Shown here one piece after another: positions 1 to 12,200 of a stretch of 64,000 bases of DNA. The notes below the pieces were generated by a model. The model was not told where the DNA came from. It made no database searches and worked only from the letters and a program-made list of their open reading frames with translations. Made by a program: the position numbers and the translations under genes. The DNA is from Mytilus californianus (Eukaryota > Mollusca > Bivalvia > Mytilida > Mytilidae). Location of the stretch: positions 74,615,955 through 74,679,954 of the forward strand of contig NW_026262581.1 of NCBI RefSeq assembly GCF_021869535.1. The letters run 5' to 3'. The stretch's first letter is position 1. Each line of letters opens with the position of its first letter.

Positions 1-952
1 CAAAAGAAACAACCGCATAGAGACGGACATATATTAAAAACCAACGGATTCCAAACAATACTTATTATCTAATGCATGTTTATCGAAACATACCAGAACT
101 AATACCCCGTTTAACTATCGAAATTAATATGTACTATTGTGTCATGGGTATCTACTCGAAATTGTGTAACGAATGTCTACAGGTCCTCATAGGCAGAAAT
201 TGTGTAGTTTAAGTCATTTACTACGGAATAGCGAGAGCCTAATCCATTAATATTCGTGAACTACGAACAACCAAAATTCAAGAAAATATCAATGTATTAC
301 CATATACTTCGACACACTAAAAAACAATAATGCCTTTAGTATGATTTATCAAAATGTGCCATTATTGAAGCGCATTTCTAGAACTAGAGACGGGCCTTAG
401 AAGATAAAAAAAAAATCAAAATGAGCGAAAACCAATACTCGGTTTTAAAATGATAACAATGAACGTTCCGTTAAAAATGTAGACGTCCACATATACGGAG
501 CACCTTTTATTTTTCATCTTTAATGTTAGAACCTTAAAATTTAGTATTGTATTTTTGTAGATAGGGTGACGTAACTTTAGACAACGTTTATTGTATTATT
601 AGATAATGGATGCTTGCCATACATATCTTTTGTGAGGTGTGAAACCCGTAGGAATAACGTAAACAATTTTAAAACGACGATATATTTGCATTTTCGTTTT
701 TTTCTTTCCTCATACATATATACATACTGAACATTGTTTGTTTAGTTTTGTCTGTTGTTTGGTTTTTTGTTTGTTTTGCTTTGGGTTTTTTATACAGACA
801 TTTACGTTCTATAACTTGAACAAAATGAACAAAATAAATCAATTGAATAATATGTACAAGAATATGGAACAATTAACTGAAAAACCTAATTTTGATCCTT
901 TTTTTCGGTTTCGGAGTACCAAATATTTAGACTCGAGAATCATTAAAAGATA
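1..952. other. AT-rich non-coding stretch
   Basis: I see no gene, splice-consistent exon or recognised repeat here. The short open frames at 669-956 are low-complexity T-rich or A-rich translations on both strands. Downstream exons of the minus-strand GTPase gene could lie here or beyond the left edge, but I could not find a following switch or DTPG-type motif. Confidence 0.5.
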
Positions 953-1034
953 TTAGTTCTGCACGAACATAGGTGCTGTATTGTGATATAAAAGTTTAGG
1001 ATTCATTTTGGTGAAATCAGGGAACCAACTTAAC

Positions 1035-1233
1035 TGATCACCTTGATGTTTCTTTTCATCTTGTGTAACATCGATCAAAGAAAATCGGAAATCATCCTCC
1101 CAAGAAACATCAGTTATATAGTTTATCATGCCATCAATAAGTGTACTCTTGCCGGAACCTGTTGCTCCAACCAACATTATAGTCTTTTCGTTTAATCCTA
1201 TCGCGTTCGGTAGTGAATACTGAACATTTGGCT
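1035..1233 (-). pseudogene. P-loop GTPase exon of the FN3-array gene
   Basis: On the minus strand a TTTTTTGCAG acceptor ends at 1234. The exon then reads PNVQYSLPNAIGLNEK followed by TIMLVGATGSGKSTLIDGM. GATGSGKST is a Walker A (GxxxxGKS/T) motif that binds the phosphates of GTP or ATP. The text after it (WEDDFRFSLIDVTQDEKK) resembles P-loop domains found C-terminal to FN3 domains in some animal proteins. The exon starts with two bases of a split codon. The FN3 exon at 9269 ends with one base of a codon before GTGAGT, so joining them restores frame across an 8-kb intron. The 3' end is uncertain: donors GTGATC (from 1041) and GTTAAG (from 1034) both fit. After that the frame reads on to a stop at 953 without family-like sequence. 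The exon is open, but the gene is inactivated upstream. Confidence 0.72.
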
Positions 1234-1259
1234 CTGCAAAAAGTAAAAAAACAATAATT

Positions 1260-1860
1260 TATAAATTTGTTGCGTCCTACGCGTTTTTCTGGATTTACCT
1301 ACATCAGGAACGCTCAAAGCCGAATTTTTGAAAGCCAAGAATGTATAAGGACCGAAACAGTTGAAGAGTTATATGACCAAAAAGGACCTAAAATAATAGC
1401 CTTATCCATCTAAAGTTCACTTTGCCTGAGGGAGTTGAAACCTTAGTTTCTTAATAGTTTCTAAATTTATAATCGGAAAATTTGAGAAACGGTTGTTATA
1501 AATCATGTCAGTACCGTAGTACTGAAAACTGAGCTGATGATACCCTCGGGGACTGATAATTCACCACAAGCGGTATCAATCCACTGCTGTAAAAAAGAAA
1601 GCAACACGTTATAAATTGCATGCGCCCGAAGCGCTGTCCTGGATTTTCCTTCATTATGAACGGTCAAACCGAATTTTTAAAAGCCAAGGATGTATAAGAA
1701 CCGAAACAGTTGAAGAGCTATATGACCAAAAAGGACATAGAAATAATAGCAAAATTCAGCTAAGGTCAACATATCCTTAGGGATTTAATTATTATTTATT
1801 TCTAAATTGATAATCGGACAATTTCAGAAAGATTTGTTATAAATCTGAAGATAGTAATAA
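1260..1860 (-). repeat. R4 satellite-like repeat, about two monomers
   Basis: Two consecutive diverged copies share phrases such as GTTATAAATTGCATGCG, GCCAAGGATGTATAAG and GAAGAGCTATATGACC. The first starts near 1264 and the second near 1600. Both are in the opposite orientation to the four-monomer array at 47530-48830. A further monomer lies at 19395-19598. No coding potential is evident. Confidence 0.7.
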
Positions 1861-3334
1861 TAAGATATAAGAGTGGCAGCATCTCTGGTATGTGCAATGT
1901 TTTAAGGCTTCTTTAGGTAATTTAAAAGGGATTTATTTTACGACTGCAAGAGTTTGCTATATTACTCAGTTCTATACAAGAAAATCGTCTATTTTGAATG
2001 TAAATTGCAGATTTACCTTTCTCATTGTCAAGCCTATGAATACCCAAGCATAGTTATCATTGATTTTTTTGTGTATATAAAATTGTTTTTATTTTATTGC
2101 TGACATTTCTTTATTATCAACAAGTTTTTGTAAAACTGAGTAAACATATATGACTGACAAAAACAACTCTGACAAAAAGCTGTTGACCAAAAATATTGGG
2201 AAATGCAATAACAGATTCAATGCCGAAACCGATAAGGATATTTTCGGATTTGACGATCAAATAGAAAAAAATAAGAAAAAAATTTTGCTGACCTACTTTT
2301 TCCGTCTAAAAAGCAACCGATTACATAGAATAATATATTTATAACCTAAAAAGAGACTTGTGGGTTAGTAAGAAAGCAACAACTTAAATAACCAAAAGAC
2401 TTCTAAAGGACAGTTGATAACACAAAATAAGTACCAACTTTTCGCCGCCCGCCCGATATCACCATACTATAAGCTTATTTTTTACTTCTTGGCACCTGTC
2501 AAAAATGATACATGTTTGCTTGAAGGTATTGTAAGCTGTCGTTTTTGAAACAACAACAAAACTGAAGTTAATGAAGCCAATTTTATAGAATAAAATATAA
2601 GCTTACACAAAGAGACTTGGGTTGTTAGTCTTACGAAAGCAATAACTAAATTAACCAAATGTCAGCCAAAGGACAAAATAAAGGTTTCAACGATAGACAT
2701 GAGTCTGCACAATAAATGTTCCTCTTCTGGAATAAAACCACTAATTCATAGCTCCATTGCTTTCTATGTTAAATTCTGTAATGTTAAGCATTAATGGCTA
2801 CGTTGCCTTAAGTTCAAATAAAGTGGCAGTCATTTCATGTCAAAACTATACCATATCCTGACTTGTGCTGAACATTGCAACATATCTTTTATTGCATATT
2901 AGAGCGCCCTGGTTCTCGGAAGTTTGGTAGTACAAAAACAGGTAATTCTGATCTGAGCAACAGGGCAATTGTGCCCTCCTATTATAATTTCATATTATTT
3001 TCAAATATTCAAAACAAACTTTCAACAAGGGTTCTACAGTGATCTCAAGTCCTTAGGTTTCATTTGATACTAAAATTATCTATATATTTAACTTATTGAC
3101 AAAGTTACAGCTATGCGTAGGAACGATTTAGTTTAAAATATGTACTACTTTCTTGTATGTTCTTTCTGACTCTTTCTGGCCCGAATTAATGGTTCTATAC
3201 CTTCTGGAGTCTTCAAAGCGATGCAAATTAATATAAAAGAAAAGATCTTCAAACAAAACTAATATCAAAATAAAGAGATGTTGTATCATAATTCCCCTAA
3301 TAGCAAAAAACATTAAGATATGACAAAATAAGAT

Positions 3335-3395
3335 ATTACCGCCCCCCGTCCCCCCCCAACAACCCCCCCCCCCCCCCGAACCCCTTTCCCCCTTT
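3335..3395. repeat. Poly-C low-complexity tract
   Basis: Runs of up to 15 C broken by AA, G and TTT. Similar tracts occur at 35718-35760 (poly-C then poly-A) and 59507-59535. They are likely replication-slippage tracts and weak points for sequencing accuracy. Confidence 0.85.
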
Positions 3396-3639
3396 TCTAG
3401 ATATCAGTAAGTTGACTAAAACGGTACAAAAAGAGACAAACAATACATATCAGCTCTTCAACGTTTTTATTAGGTTTGGACTTTAAACATTTCGGCCTCA
3501 AGCATCCCTAAAGAGACGTTTATTGTCGGAATGCACAGCTGGTGCAGTAAAATTGATAACATTAACGGTAATGGTATTTGTATTTTGGTTATTTTGTTCA
3601 GAATGCAAAATTAAATTTAACACTGCCCATAAATGTTAA

Positions 3640-3800
3640 TTTTACCAATGACCACACATACTTTCGGGGCCTTTTATAGCAGACTATGCGGTATTGGTTT
3701 TGCTCATTGTTGAAGGCCGTACGGTGACCTATAGTTGTTAACTTCTGTGTCATTTGGTCTCTGGTGGAGAGTTGGCAATTATACCACATCTTCTTATTTT
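3640..3800 (-). repeat. R2 dispersed repeat fragment
   Basis: Contains GAAGGCCGTACGGTGACC, TATAGTTGTTAA and ACCACATCTTCTTATTTTT, shared with 48985-49290 and, in the opposite orientation, with 60956-61330 and 61640-61860. The plus-orientation form begins with GATGTGGTATGATTGC. A short R2-like piece (TGTGCTTGTCCTAAGTCAG) also lies near 8910-8980. Non-coding. Confidence 0.75.
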
Positions 3801-5194
3801 TATATTTCAAAACCCAATAAAAAGTCTGAAAAGGAAGGTGACTCAATAATCTTCAGTACATTCTATTGAAAATATCAAGTCACTTATTTTCATAATCAAT
3901 CCCCTTTAGTCTTAAGAAATCTGTTAGCATGAAGATAACACCAAAGGAAATACCAAATGTCGTAACAATCTCAATATATACACAAAAACTTGTGATACAG
4001 TTTTATTTTAAATGACTGCTGATGAAAGTATTCCATGCAAAATGGGTCTTACCTGCTTTAAAGCTTATGATGATACTTACTTGATTTGAACCATGAATAT
4101 ACCATTGATCCAAAACCTGTAGATGAAAAAATTCAGTTTGAATGTTATGAATTTTATACAAGTACTGTTAGTAAAGGACTTTTTGAAGTTTTCAATAAAG
4201 TCATTTATCTTCACTTATACCACTCCAGTTTGTAACAGAAATTAAATGCGAGTCTCCCTTTTACTCAGATATTATATAATTCAAAAGTCGGACTTAATGC
4301 AAAAAATTATAGTGTACGCTTTATTCAATAATTTAAATCTCTGAAAACAAGGTGATAAAATGTACAATACTCTAGTCCAGGAACAAAATTGTTACAATAT
4401 CCAATGAGAGATGGTGGATTAAAAAAAATTAAAACGTAAATGGTCTATTAAATCCTGCAAAAATAATTGTTGGTCATTCATATCTTATTCCATCACATAT
4501 ACATACAGAATTGCGAAATGAAATAGGTTGAATATTGCCACATTTACTGTACATGTACGTAAAAAACGAATAAAGAAGTCAACTCCGAATTCTACTTCAT
4601 CGCAAGTCAATCTTTAAGTTGAAAGGTCATTTAGGTTTGTTTTCGTGTCCACAAAGAAAGAAACAGTAGTCAGTCGAACATTAAGAAAAAAAAACAACAT
4701 ATCTTAATATACTCATTCAAATAATAAACTACTTTGACTAATAATCGAATTAAATAGAGAAATATCCAACCTGAGCCTCTTTTCTGAGCAGATGATGTCT
4801 TTGCATTATTGTTTTTGTTTACATCAAAGCTTATGTGATCTGAAAATAGATGTTATGTTGTTTCTGATGAATATTTTACACTTTGGTTAAAATGGAAATA
4901 GAAATGCAGATGATTTGTGGACAGTTGTTTTTTTTTCATCGTTTTTCTTTTTGGCCGTGATATGTTGTCTTTTGTTTCGATTGAAAGTTTGGATTGTCTG
5001 TTTTGTATATACTCCTTGTAATAATTCTGAAAAATCATAGTCTATTCTAGGAATTTTCAGGATTTCAACCAAAGATACAGAACTGACTCTTACATCACTT
5101 TGTTGGACACCTATGCTATATAAATTTCCTTACAAAATGTTAAATACGTTTCCTAACAAAATGTTAAAAAATTTTCCTAACAAACAAAGTTGTT

Positions 5195-6480
5195 TTTCTG
5201 GGTCTACAAAGTGCTCCACGAAACCTCTTTCGAAACTATTAACACCAAAACCCGGCTTCAGAGTTTTCGTGAAGCTACATTCTCTATGGAAGGGGATACT
5301 AAAAAAGTTAAAAGATCTATTACAGTACAGAATATCTAAGTCTCTTTCATCTTTCAATAGTATAAAACATTTGACTTTTCAACCCTTAACATAAGTATTC
5401 CCCATGCAAAATTTAGGGACAGATTGAAAAGAATGGCAAATGTAGATACAAATCTCTTGTTCAAGGAAGGATAAATCATACTTTAAAAACCACTCTGATT
5501 AAAAACAAATTCCCTGAAACGGACATTGTCAAGATGCTAGATTCCTTGATTGATTGTATATTTGTATTGTTGGAAGGCGTGTTTTGAACAAACAATCGAC
5601 ATTAATATGTGAAGCAGATGGGCTTCTCTTCTTGTCGATTATGGCAAACTTCAAACAGGGAGAAGAAGGAATAGAAGCTGGCATTATCATTTAATTTCAG
5701 GTTCCGGTATATAGATAATGTCCTATCATTAAATAGTTCAAATTTTGATGAATATGTTAAACGCATCTATCCCATCAAACTTGAAATAAAGGATATCACA
5801 GATACAGTAAAGTCTGCTTCATATCTTGACTCACATTTAGGAGATGACAATAAGTGTCGGTTGGGAAAACATAACTTTACACATAACCGATGATTTCAGC
5901 TTCCTTCCCAATTGTGAATTTTCCATTTCTATGTAGCAACATTCCACCAGTGCCTTTATATGGAGTGTATATCTCCCAGTCGACATGATATTCAAGAACT
6001 TGCGTTTCCTATCATGATTTCCTTGATACAGGTTGCTGCTGAATGGTGTTTGAAACAAGGGTTTCAAGTGATTAAGACATTCCTTCAGAATTTTAAGGAC
6101 GCCATCACGAGTTGGTTGACCGTCATGGAATATCTGTTTCACAGATGACGATTGGAATGATCTAATTGTCGTTCCCAAAATCCCGTCTTCTTTTTGGCGA
6201 TTGTGACATCACCAAATGAGATTTAGCACTGGCTGTGTACGTATTTTTGCAACACGACGGGTGACACATGTGGAGCAGGTTGTGCTTACCCTTCTGGAGC
6301 ATCGGCAATCATCTCCGTTTTTTTTGGTGGGGTTCATGTAACTCAGTCTTTAGTTTTTTGTTTGTGTTCGTTGTTTTTCGTGTTTTCGATGGGGTTGTCA
6401 GTTTACTTTCGACGTTTTGAAGTTTGAATATCCTTTGTGGTATCTTCTCCCTCTCTTTTAAGTGTGTGTGCGTTTAATGT
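5195..6480 (+). pseudogene. PLE-1: degenerate Penelope-like retroelement
   Basis: Fragments of a Penelope-like reverse transcriptase can be followed with many stops and shifts. KCSTKPLSKLLT lies near 5210-5245. A block matching SKSLSSFNSIKHLTF (5330-5385) corresponds to the RT SKTLSSCxSIKTxDFS region seen in PLE-2. The catalytic box reads RYIDNVLSLN (5705-5734), so the second aspartate of YIDD is Asn. The 3' trailer with ACACGACGGGTGACACATG (6253-6271) matches trailers of PLE-2, PLE-3 and PLE-5. It sits in the large FN3/GTPase intron, antisense to that gene. No GIY-YIG endonuclease is visible. It is a dead copy. Confidence 0.8.
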
Positions 6481-6489
6481 ACTGCTACG

Positions 6490-8450
6490 AAGTCTGCGAA
6501 AAGTTTGTATAATACGCAGTTACGTCCAGTCTGACTTAGAACGTATAATCTAGAGCACATCAAGTGATCCATTACCAGCGACATCACGAAGGAATCTGTA
6601 TATCACGGCATACGGGTTAAAATTCTTAATCTACTTAATAATTTTAGTTCATCTGAACCTTTGGAACAGGGTGAGTTATATCCATCATTGGCATCCAATA
6701 CCTTTTTATATTTTCATTTTTTCTTCTTTGAATGATCCCCGCAATCGAAACAAACTACCAAAGAATAATATAAATAAAGTCCTATCAAAAACTTATCTTT
6801 TCAGTGGGATGAAAAAAAATTATTAAATCGCAATTTTTTATTCTAATTGATCAATTTTAAATTAATGTATCATTTGAAGACCAATTTTTTGAAACTTTAA
6901 CAAATGAGGATTGGAAGATTATTCTAAACGAATCTTCCTTTTTCGATTATTTGTTTGAAAACTTTGCGGACATCATGCCACAAAGGTTTCCACTGAGCTC
7001 TATGGAAAATCACATTTTCATTGTTTTTTTCTAAATTAAACGAATAATTTGTCGCGAACTCGCAAGAAATACTGTATGGAAAACTTACAATTAAAAATAT
7101 TTGATTTATCCAGTTTATGCAAACACGTGACCGTCAGAAGTTGTCCTTGACTCTGATTGGTCAATTTATAAATTTCAATTCCCCTGAAACTACATCGCAT
7201 TTACTTTTTTTCCTCTCTAAAACTAATTGGCTAGTTTGAACAAACCAGCAATAATATAAAAAAACGCCCTTCGTGTATATATATTTTCTTTATTCTGATT
7301 CGGCAAAAAACAATATGCTAACATGACAAAGGCAATTCGCGATTCAGATTGGTCTTGGTCGATTTTCATTTTCTCTTTCGAAGCTGCGAGTCCTTTTCTT
7401 TTTAAACCTCAAAGTAATGGGATCATTAACAATGATTCCTAACTTCCTGCTGATTCAAAGGCACAGGTGGCAGCAAAGATAGTATCTTATTAAAATTCAT
7501 ATTTATTCATTTTTTTTTTGAACGCAGACGAATAGTTCACGAACTAAACGTATCTAAAAAAATAAATTAAATGGAAAGCCTTTATAAGAATATGACAGAT
7601 TATAATCTCTTCCGGAAAACGTGGCTGCATGAGGCAATTCTCCGATCCGATTGGTTAATTTTGAATTTCTTCTCTGAATGAATTAAAAATGAAATGAGAT
7701 CAGACCTCCCAAAAAATAATGATTGAGACAAGCTCTATAGAAAATCATAGTTTCATACTGATCTGATGACAAACATGGAAACAGTGATTCCTTATCTAGG
7801 AAATAATATTTTCGTCTTTTTTCTAAGACTACATGACAAGTCAGAAACAAAATTACCTATAACAATTAATGAATTGTCTTTATATGTAACAATTAGTGCC
7901 AATCACACAAGTATTGAATCTAAAAAGCCTAGATAAGTCCATAACAATTTTGTTATTCCAAGTGTGACATACATTATAAATTTTAATCAACTAACCATTC
8001 TATTCAATAACCAAAGTAAATTAACGTTCATTTTGATCGTATGGTAAGACAATAAGATTTGTTTGTCTGGATGATCCGTAAATTTTTATTTTCAGATTCA
8101 TTTATGTTGTTTCCGCACTGCCAAAAGACGATTTCTTATTTCAAATTTGTTTGTTAAAGATTTTTTTCAATAAAGCATCTTAATTATTTCATATAGTCAC
8201 ATTCTTGTTCATACAAACACAATTTTATGGTAGCAGCAGTTCATGTTATGATTTCAATACTATATGTTAAGATTTCTTGGGGACATTATATGTCTTTGAA
8301 TTAACCTTTTATTAAATTAGTACTTAAATATATTACATGTATTAGGTTAAAATCATATTTTGTTTTAATGTTGTGCTATTTTATAACTGTCCCGTGCAAC
8401 CGGGAATGCTAAGCGCTCACACGAATATATAATCTCGCCATATTCTGTAT
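6490..8450. other. AT-rich stretch with weak internal repetition
   Basis: No gene is visible. Phrases like GATTGGTCAATTTATAAATT recur diverged near 7158, 7350 and 7650, and AGCTCTATGGAAAATCA near 6995 recurs as AGCTCTATAGAAAATCA near 7730. This suggests an old, eroded tandem or dispersed repeat. Confidence 0.4.
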
Positions 8451-8454
8451 AAAT

Positions 8455-8885
8455 TGAAATAACAAAAATACCAAACTCCAACAAAAATTCAAAACGGAAA
8501 GTTCCTTATCAAATGGCAAAATCAAAAGCTCAAACACATCAAACCAATGAAAAACTGTCATATTCCTGACTTGAACAGACATTTCCTTATGTAGAAAATG
8601 GTGGATAAAATCTGGTTGTATAGCTTGCTAAATAAAGGCAATAATAGTATACCGCTGTTCAATAGTCTTAAATCGATTTAACTGAAACAAATCCGGGTCT
8701 CAAACCAAAACTGAGGGAAACACATCAACTATAAGAGAAAACAAAACGGAACAACAGAAACACTGAACTGCTAAACCTCTCACTTGTATGACAGTCGCAT
8801 AGAATTCCATTGTATTGACAACAATGTGTGAGCAAAACAAACAGACATAATAGGTAAAAATGTCAAAATTTGGGGTACAGCAGTC
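8455..8885 (-). repeat. R1 dispersed repeat, near full length
   Basis: The reverse complement of the copy at 47016-47325, with CAAACAGACATAATAGGTAAA, TTGACAACAATGTG and GAAAGTTCCTTATCAAATGG. Copies or parts are also at 20520-20642, 21864-22045, 23410-23655 and 28885-28995. It is interrupted in its centre by unrelated sequence (about 8640-8760). No coding frame is conserved between copies. Confidence 0.75.
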
Positions 8886-9268
8886 AACATTGCGTTATAA
8901 TTTTAATCACTATGTATGTGCTTGTCCTAAGTCAGAAACCTGCAGTTCTATGTCACTTGGTCTCTGGTTGAAAAAAAATAATGAAAGTGGTCTCTTGGAA
9001 ATCATACCATATCGTCTTATTTTGTACAGTGTACCGAACGTCTACCTTTATGGCAATACTTCATATGTTTCACTTCTCTGGAGGGACGACATTAATGAAC
9101 TACTGATACTATCAATTTGTGTTGGCGTGAGCATAAAATCGAATATTAAATAAAAATAAGCTTTTAAAAATTTTAGGAACATATTTCTAACACAAAAAGA
9201 GGTTGCATGCATCAAGCGTCAGTGAAATATTCGGTGTACTAAATTTCTTAAGGTAAAATACAACTCAC

Positions 9269-12200
9269 CCAACTGACATTTCCTAGTTTTTGCAACTCTG
9301 TTTTCCGTTTTTACAACGACAGGTAATTTGAATCTCTGAGGAGGTCCACGGTCTATGAGTTGTTTTGCATCTAACTGTATTGTTCTTGCTAATGACAGTT
9401 TTGTACAAATCTTTTGGCTTACTACGCTGAACGCAACAGACTCACCATTTACTATCGCTGCTACTTTAAATTCATAATCGGTCCCGACTTTTAAGTCAAT
9501 AACTGTAAACTGCACCGATCCATCCTCTGTTAATACAGATAGCCATTTTTTAGTCTTTGTCCCCTGCTCTCTATATCTTATTTCATAGTTATCAACTTTT
9601 GTTAGTTCAGAAGGCTTCCATGTTATGGAAATACTTCTGGATGTCACTGCAAATTTTACTGGTTGACCAGGCTCTTTTCGAATGGGTCGCATATTTGTTT
9701 TGCAGGCTGATTTAACTTCATTAAAACAACCAACACCATTTAGCATAAGACAGCGGATCTTAACTTCATATTCTGTAAATTCCCTAAGTCCTACAAGAAT
9801 TATTTCGTTCTTGTTTGATTTCGCTGATTGCCATGTTTGAACTGTAGAGAGTCGCTTACGATATAAAGTTTCATAACCTTCCACTTCATCTTCGAATTCT
9901 GGAGGTTTCCAATATAACGGTATAGTTTCATGCGTTTCATCTTTCAGTTGAACCTCACCCATTTCACATGTAAATGTTCTAACTGGGTCACTCACGGCAC
10001 TCAAAGGACTCTTTATAGAATTAGTAAAAACAGCACTAACACGAAATTCATATTCCGTCGACGGTTTTAAACCTTGGAGTTTATATTCATTTTGACCATT
10101 GTCAGATTGAACTGATTCCCAGTTTCCTCGTTTACTTCCCTTAAATTCCCTTTATTTCAACTCATGGTATTAGATATCGTGTGTTTTCAAATCTGAAATT
10201 GACTATCGTAAGACTGCATGACAATATCCTTTTTTTATAATCACTGGCTTTCCTGGTTGTATTTTATTTGATTCTGTTTGTGGTGACTCAATTTTTCCCG
10301 TGGAAATGCTGGTGGTTTCACTGAAAATTCTATGAAAATTCCCAAACACTGCTCGAACCTTAAATTCATATTCAGTTGATGGCTGTAGGTTATTTATAGT
10401 AGCTTTGTTCTCATTTGCGGCATTTATAATCCACTTTTCCGTTTTATAATGTCTGTACAGAACATCATAGTATCCTATACCACGCGAGCTCACTGGACTT
10501 TTCCATATGATTTTGATAGTGTTAAATGTTGCATGCTCCTTTTCAGGACTTCCAGGTTTTTGATTTTCGACTGCAATATTCTTATTCGTTGTTGTTACGC
10601 TGATGGTATCACTAAACTTGCCTTCAAAATACCATTTTCCCTTTGGACGTTGTCTGTATCTTACTTCATAAACCTCCACATTTGGTGAGTTTTCAGGAAG
10701 ATCCCATTCGATCGTTGCTGTATTACTTGAAATATCTTTTACTTGCAACTTTTCAATTTGAAATATCCGAGGTAACAATTGATCTTGACATCTTGTTGAA
10801 GTTTTGATAGTTTCACTGAAACTCCCCTCTATGTCCCCATAAATCGCTCTTACCTTGAATTCATATTCGGTATTTTCTAGTAAATCGCATATGGTGTGTT
10901 CTGTTTCACCTGTAGTAACAAGAGTCCATTTTCCGTTTGGGCTCATCTTATATCGGATATTATACGAATCAACGTGTTGAATATTTTCGGATGGTGTCCA
11001 TTGTAGCTTAATGCAATTATATGAAACCTCTTTTGCAACTAAGGCTTTGGGTTCATCTGTAATGGGTAATGTCCATATTCTTTTGACATCACTGAAAACT
11101 CCGTCTTCATCTTCATATATAGGTCTGACTTTAAATTCATATTCTATATTGGCATCAAGTTTAGAAACATTGATTTCATTTTCGTTCCCAATCGTGTGAG
11201 TGGTCAACCATTTTGATCCACATTGTTTCCTGTATCTCAACTCATAATGTAAAATTTTCTCAGGGTATAGGGCTGTTGGTTTCCATTGCAAATAAATACT
11301 GTCTGTTGTTCTGTTGAGTTCAGTGGGAGGATAAAACTTAGGACATGTTGTAGTATGGGATGCATCTCGTGTTGTAACTTTCACTGGCATGCTAAACGTT
11401 CCATCTTCTCCGTCGATTATGGCACGCACTTTAAATTCGTATTCTGTTTCATTTCTCAACCCACTAATTTCAATTCTAAATTCATTTCCAGTGGTAGTAA
11501 TGGACGACACCTTGTTTATTCCCATTTCTGTATACCGAACTTCAAAAAAGTCCACAGAGCTACTACTACAATCAATTTTGTCCCATGTCAAAATAACTGT
11601 GTTTTTGGTAACAGTTTCAACTTTAATTGTTGGACAATTGTTTGAAGGTATAGGACAGTTAGCACCAGATTGTTCGGTTGATATTTTTGCAACAGGATCG
11701 CTGAATGGCCCTTCGGTTCCCCATAGACAGCTCGAACTTTGAATTCATAAAATGTATTTTCCTTCAAATTTTGTACTTCCACTATATTATGCCAGTCGTC
11801 TGTATGAATAGACTGCCATTTAGTGCCTAAATTTTGTTCTCTGAATCTGATTTCATAATAGCTTTTTTTAGTGGAACTGCAATATGGCTCTAACCATGAA
11901 ATAGTTAGTTGAGTTGATGAAGATTTTATTTTCTGAGGAATTCCCGGTCTATTCATTTTGGCATTGGTTTTTGCGGTCACCATTTTACTAAACGGACCGT
12001 CTTCTCCTTCAATCATTGGTCGAATTTTTATGGAATAACTTGTATTGTCCTTTAGTCCTTCTAACAGTATGTTAGTTTCAGTTCCGTTTGTCCATAGGGA
12101 AATCCACCGTTTGCTTACTGTATCTTTTTCTTTGTATTTTATCTCATAACAATCAACTGCACCGGTAGTTTTCACTGGAGATGTCCATTTTAAAGATATC

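Larger units (their letters stand above)
1234..9268 (-). other. Predicted 8-kb intron of the FN3/GTPase gene
   Basis: The donor is GTGAGT at 9268 and the acceptor TTTGCAG ends at 1234. The phases match (one base before, two bases after). The interior holds R4 monomers near 1260-1860, a poly-C tract near 3340-3390, an R2 fragment at 3640-3800, PLE-1 at 5195-6480 and an R1 copy near 8455-8885. The stretches 1870-3330, 3850-5100 and 6490-8450 show nothing I recognise beyond AT-rich sequence. Extra small exons inside cannot be excluded. Confidence 0.55.

Noticed and set aside
953..1177. Stand-alone small GTPase gene starting at the internal Met
   Set aside because: The frame opens upstream to a good 3' splice site at 1234 and lacks all other GTPase motifs. 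It is an exon of a larger gene.
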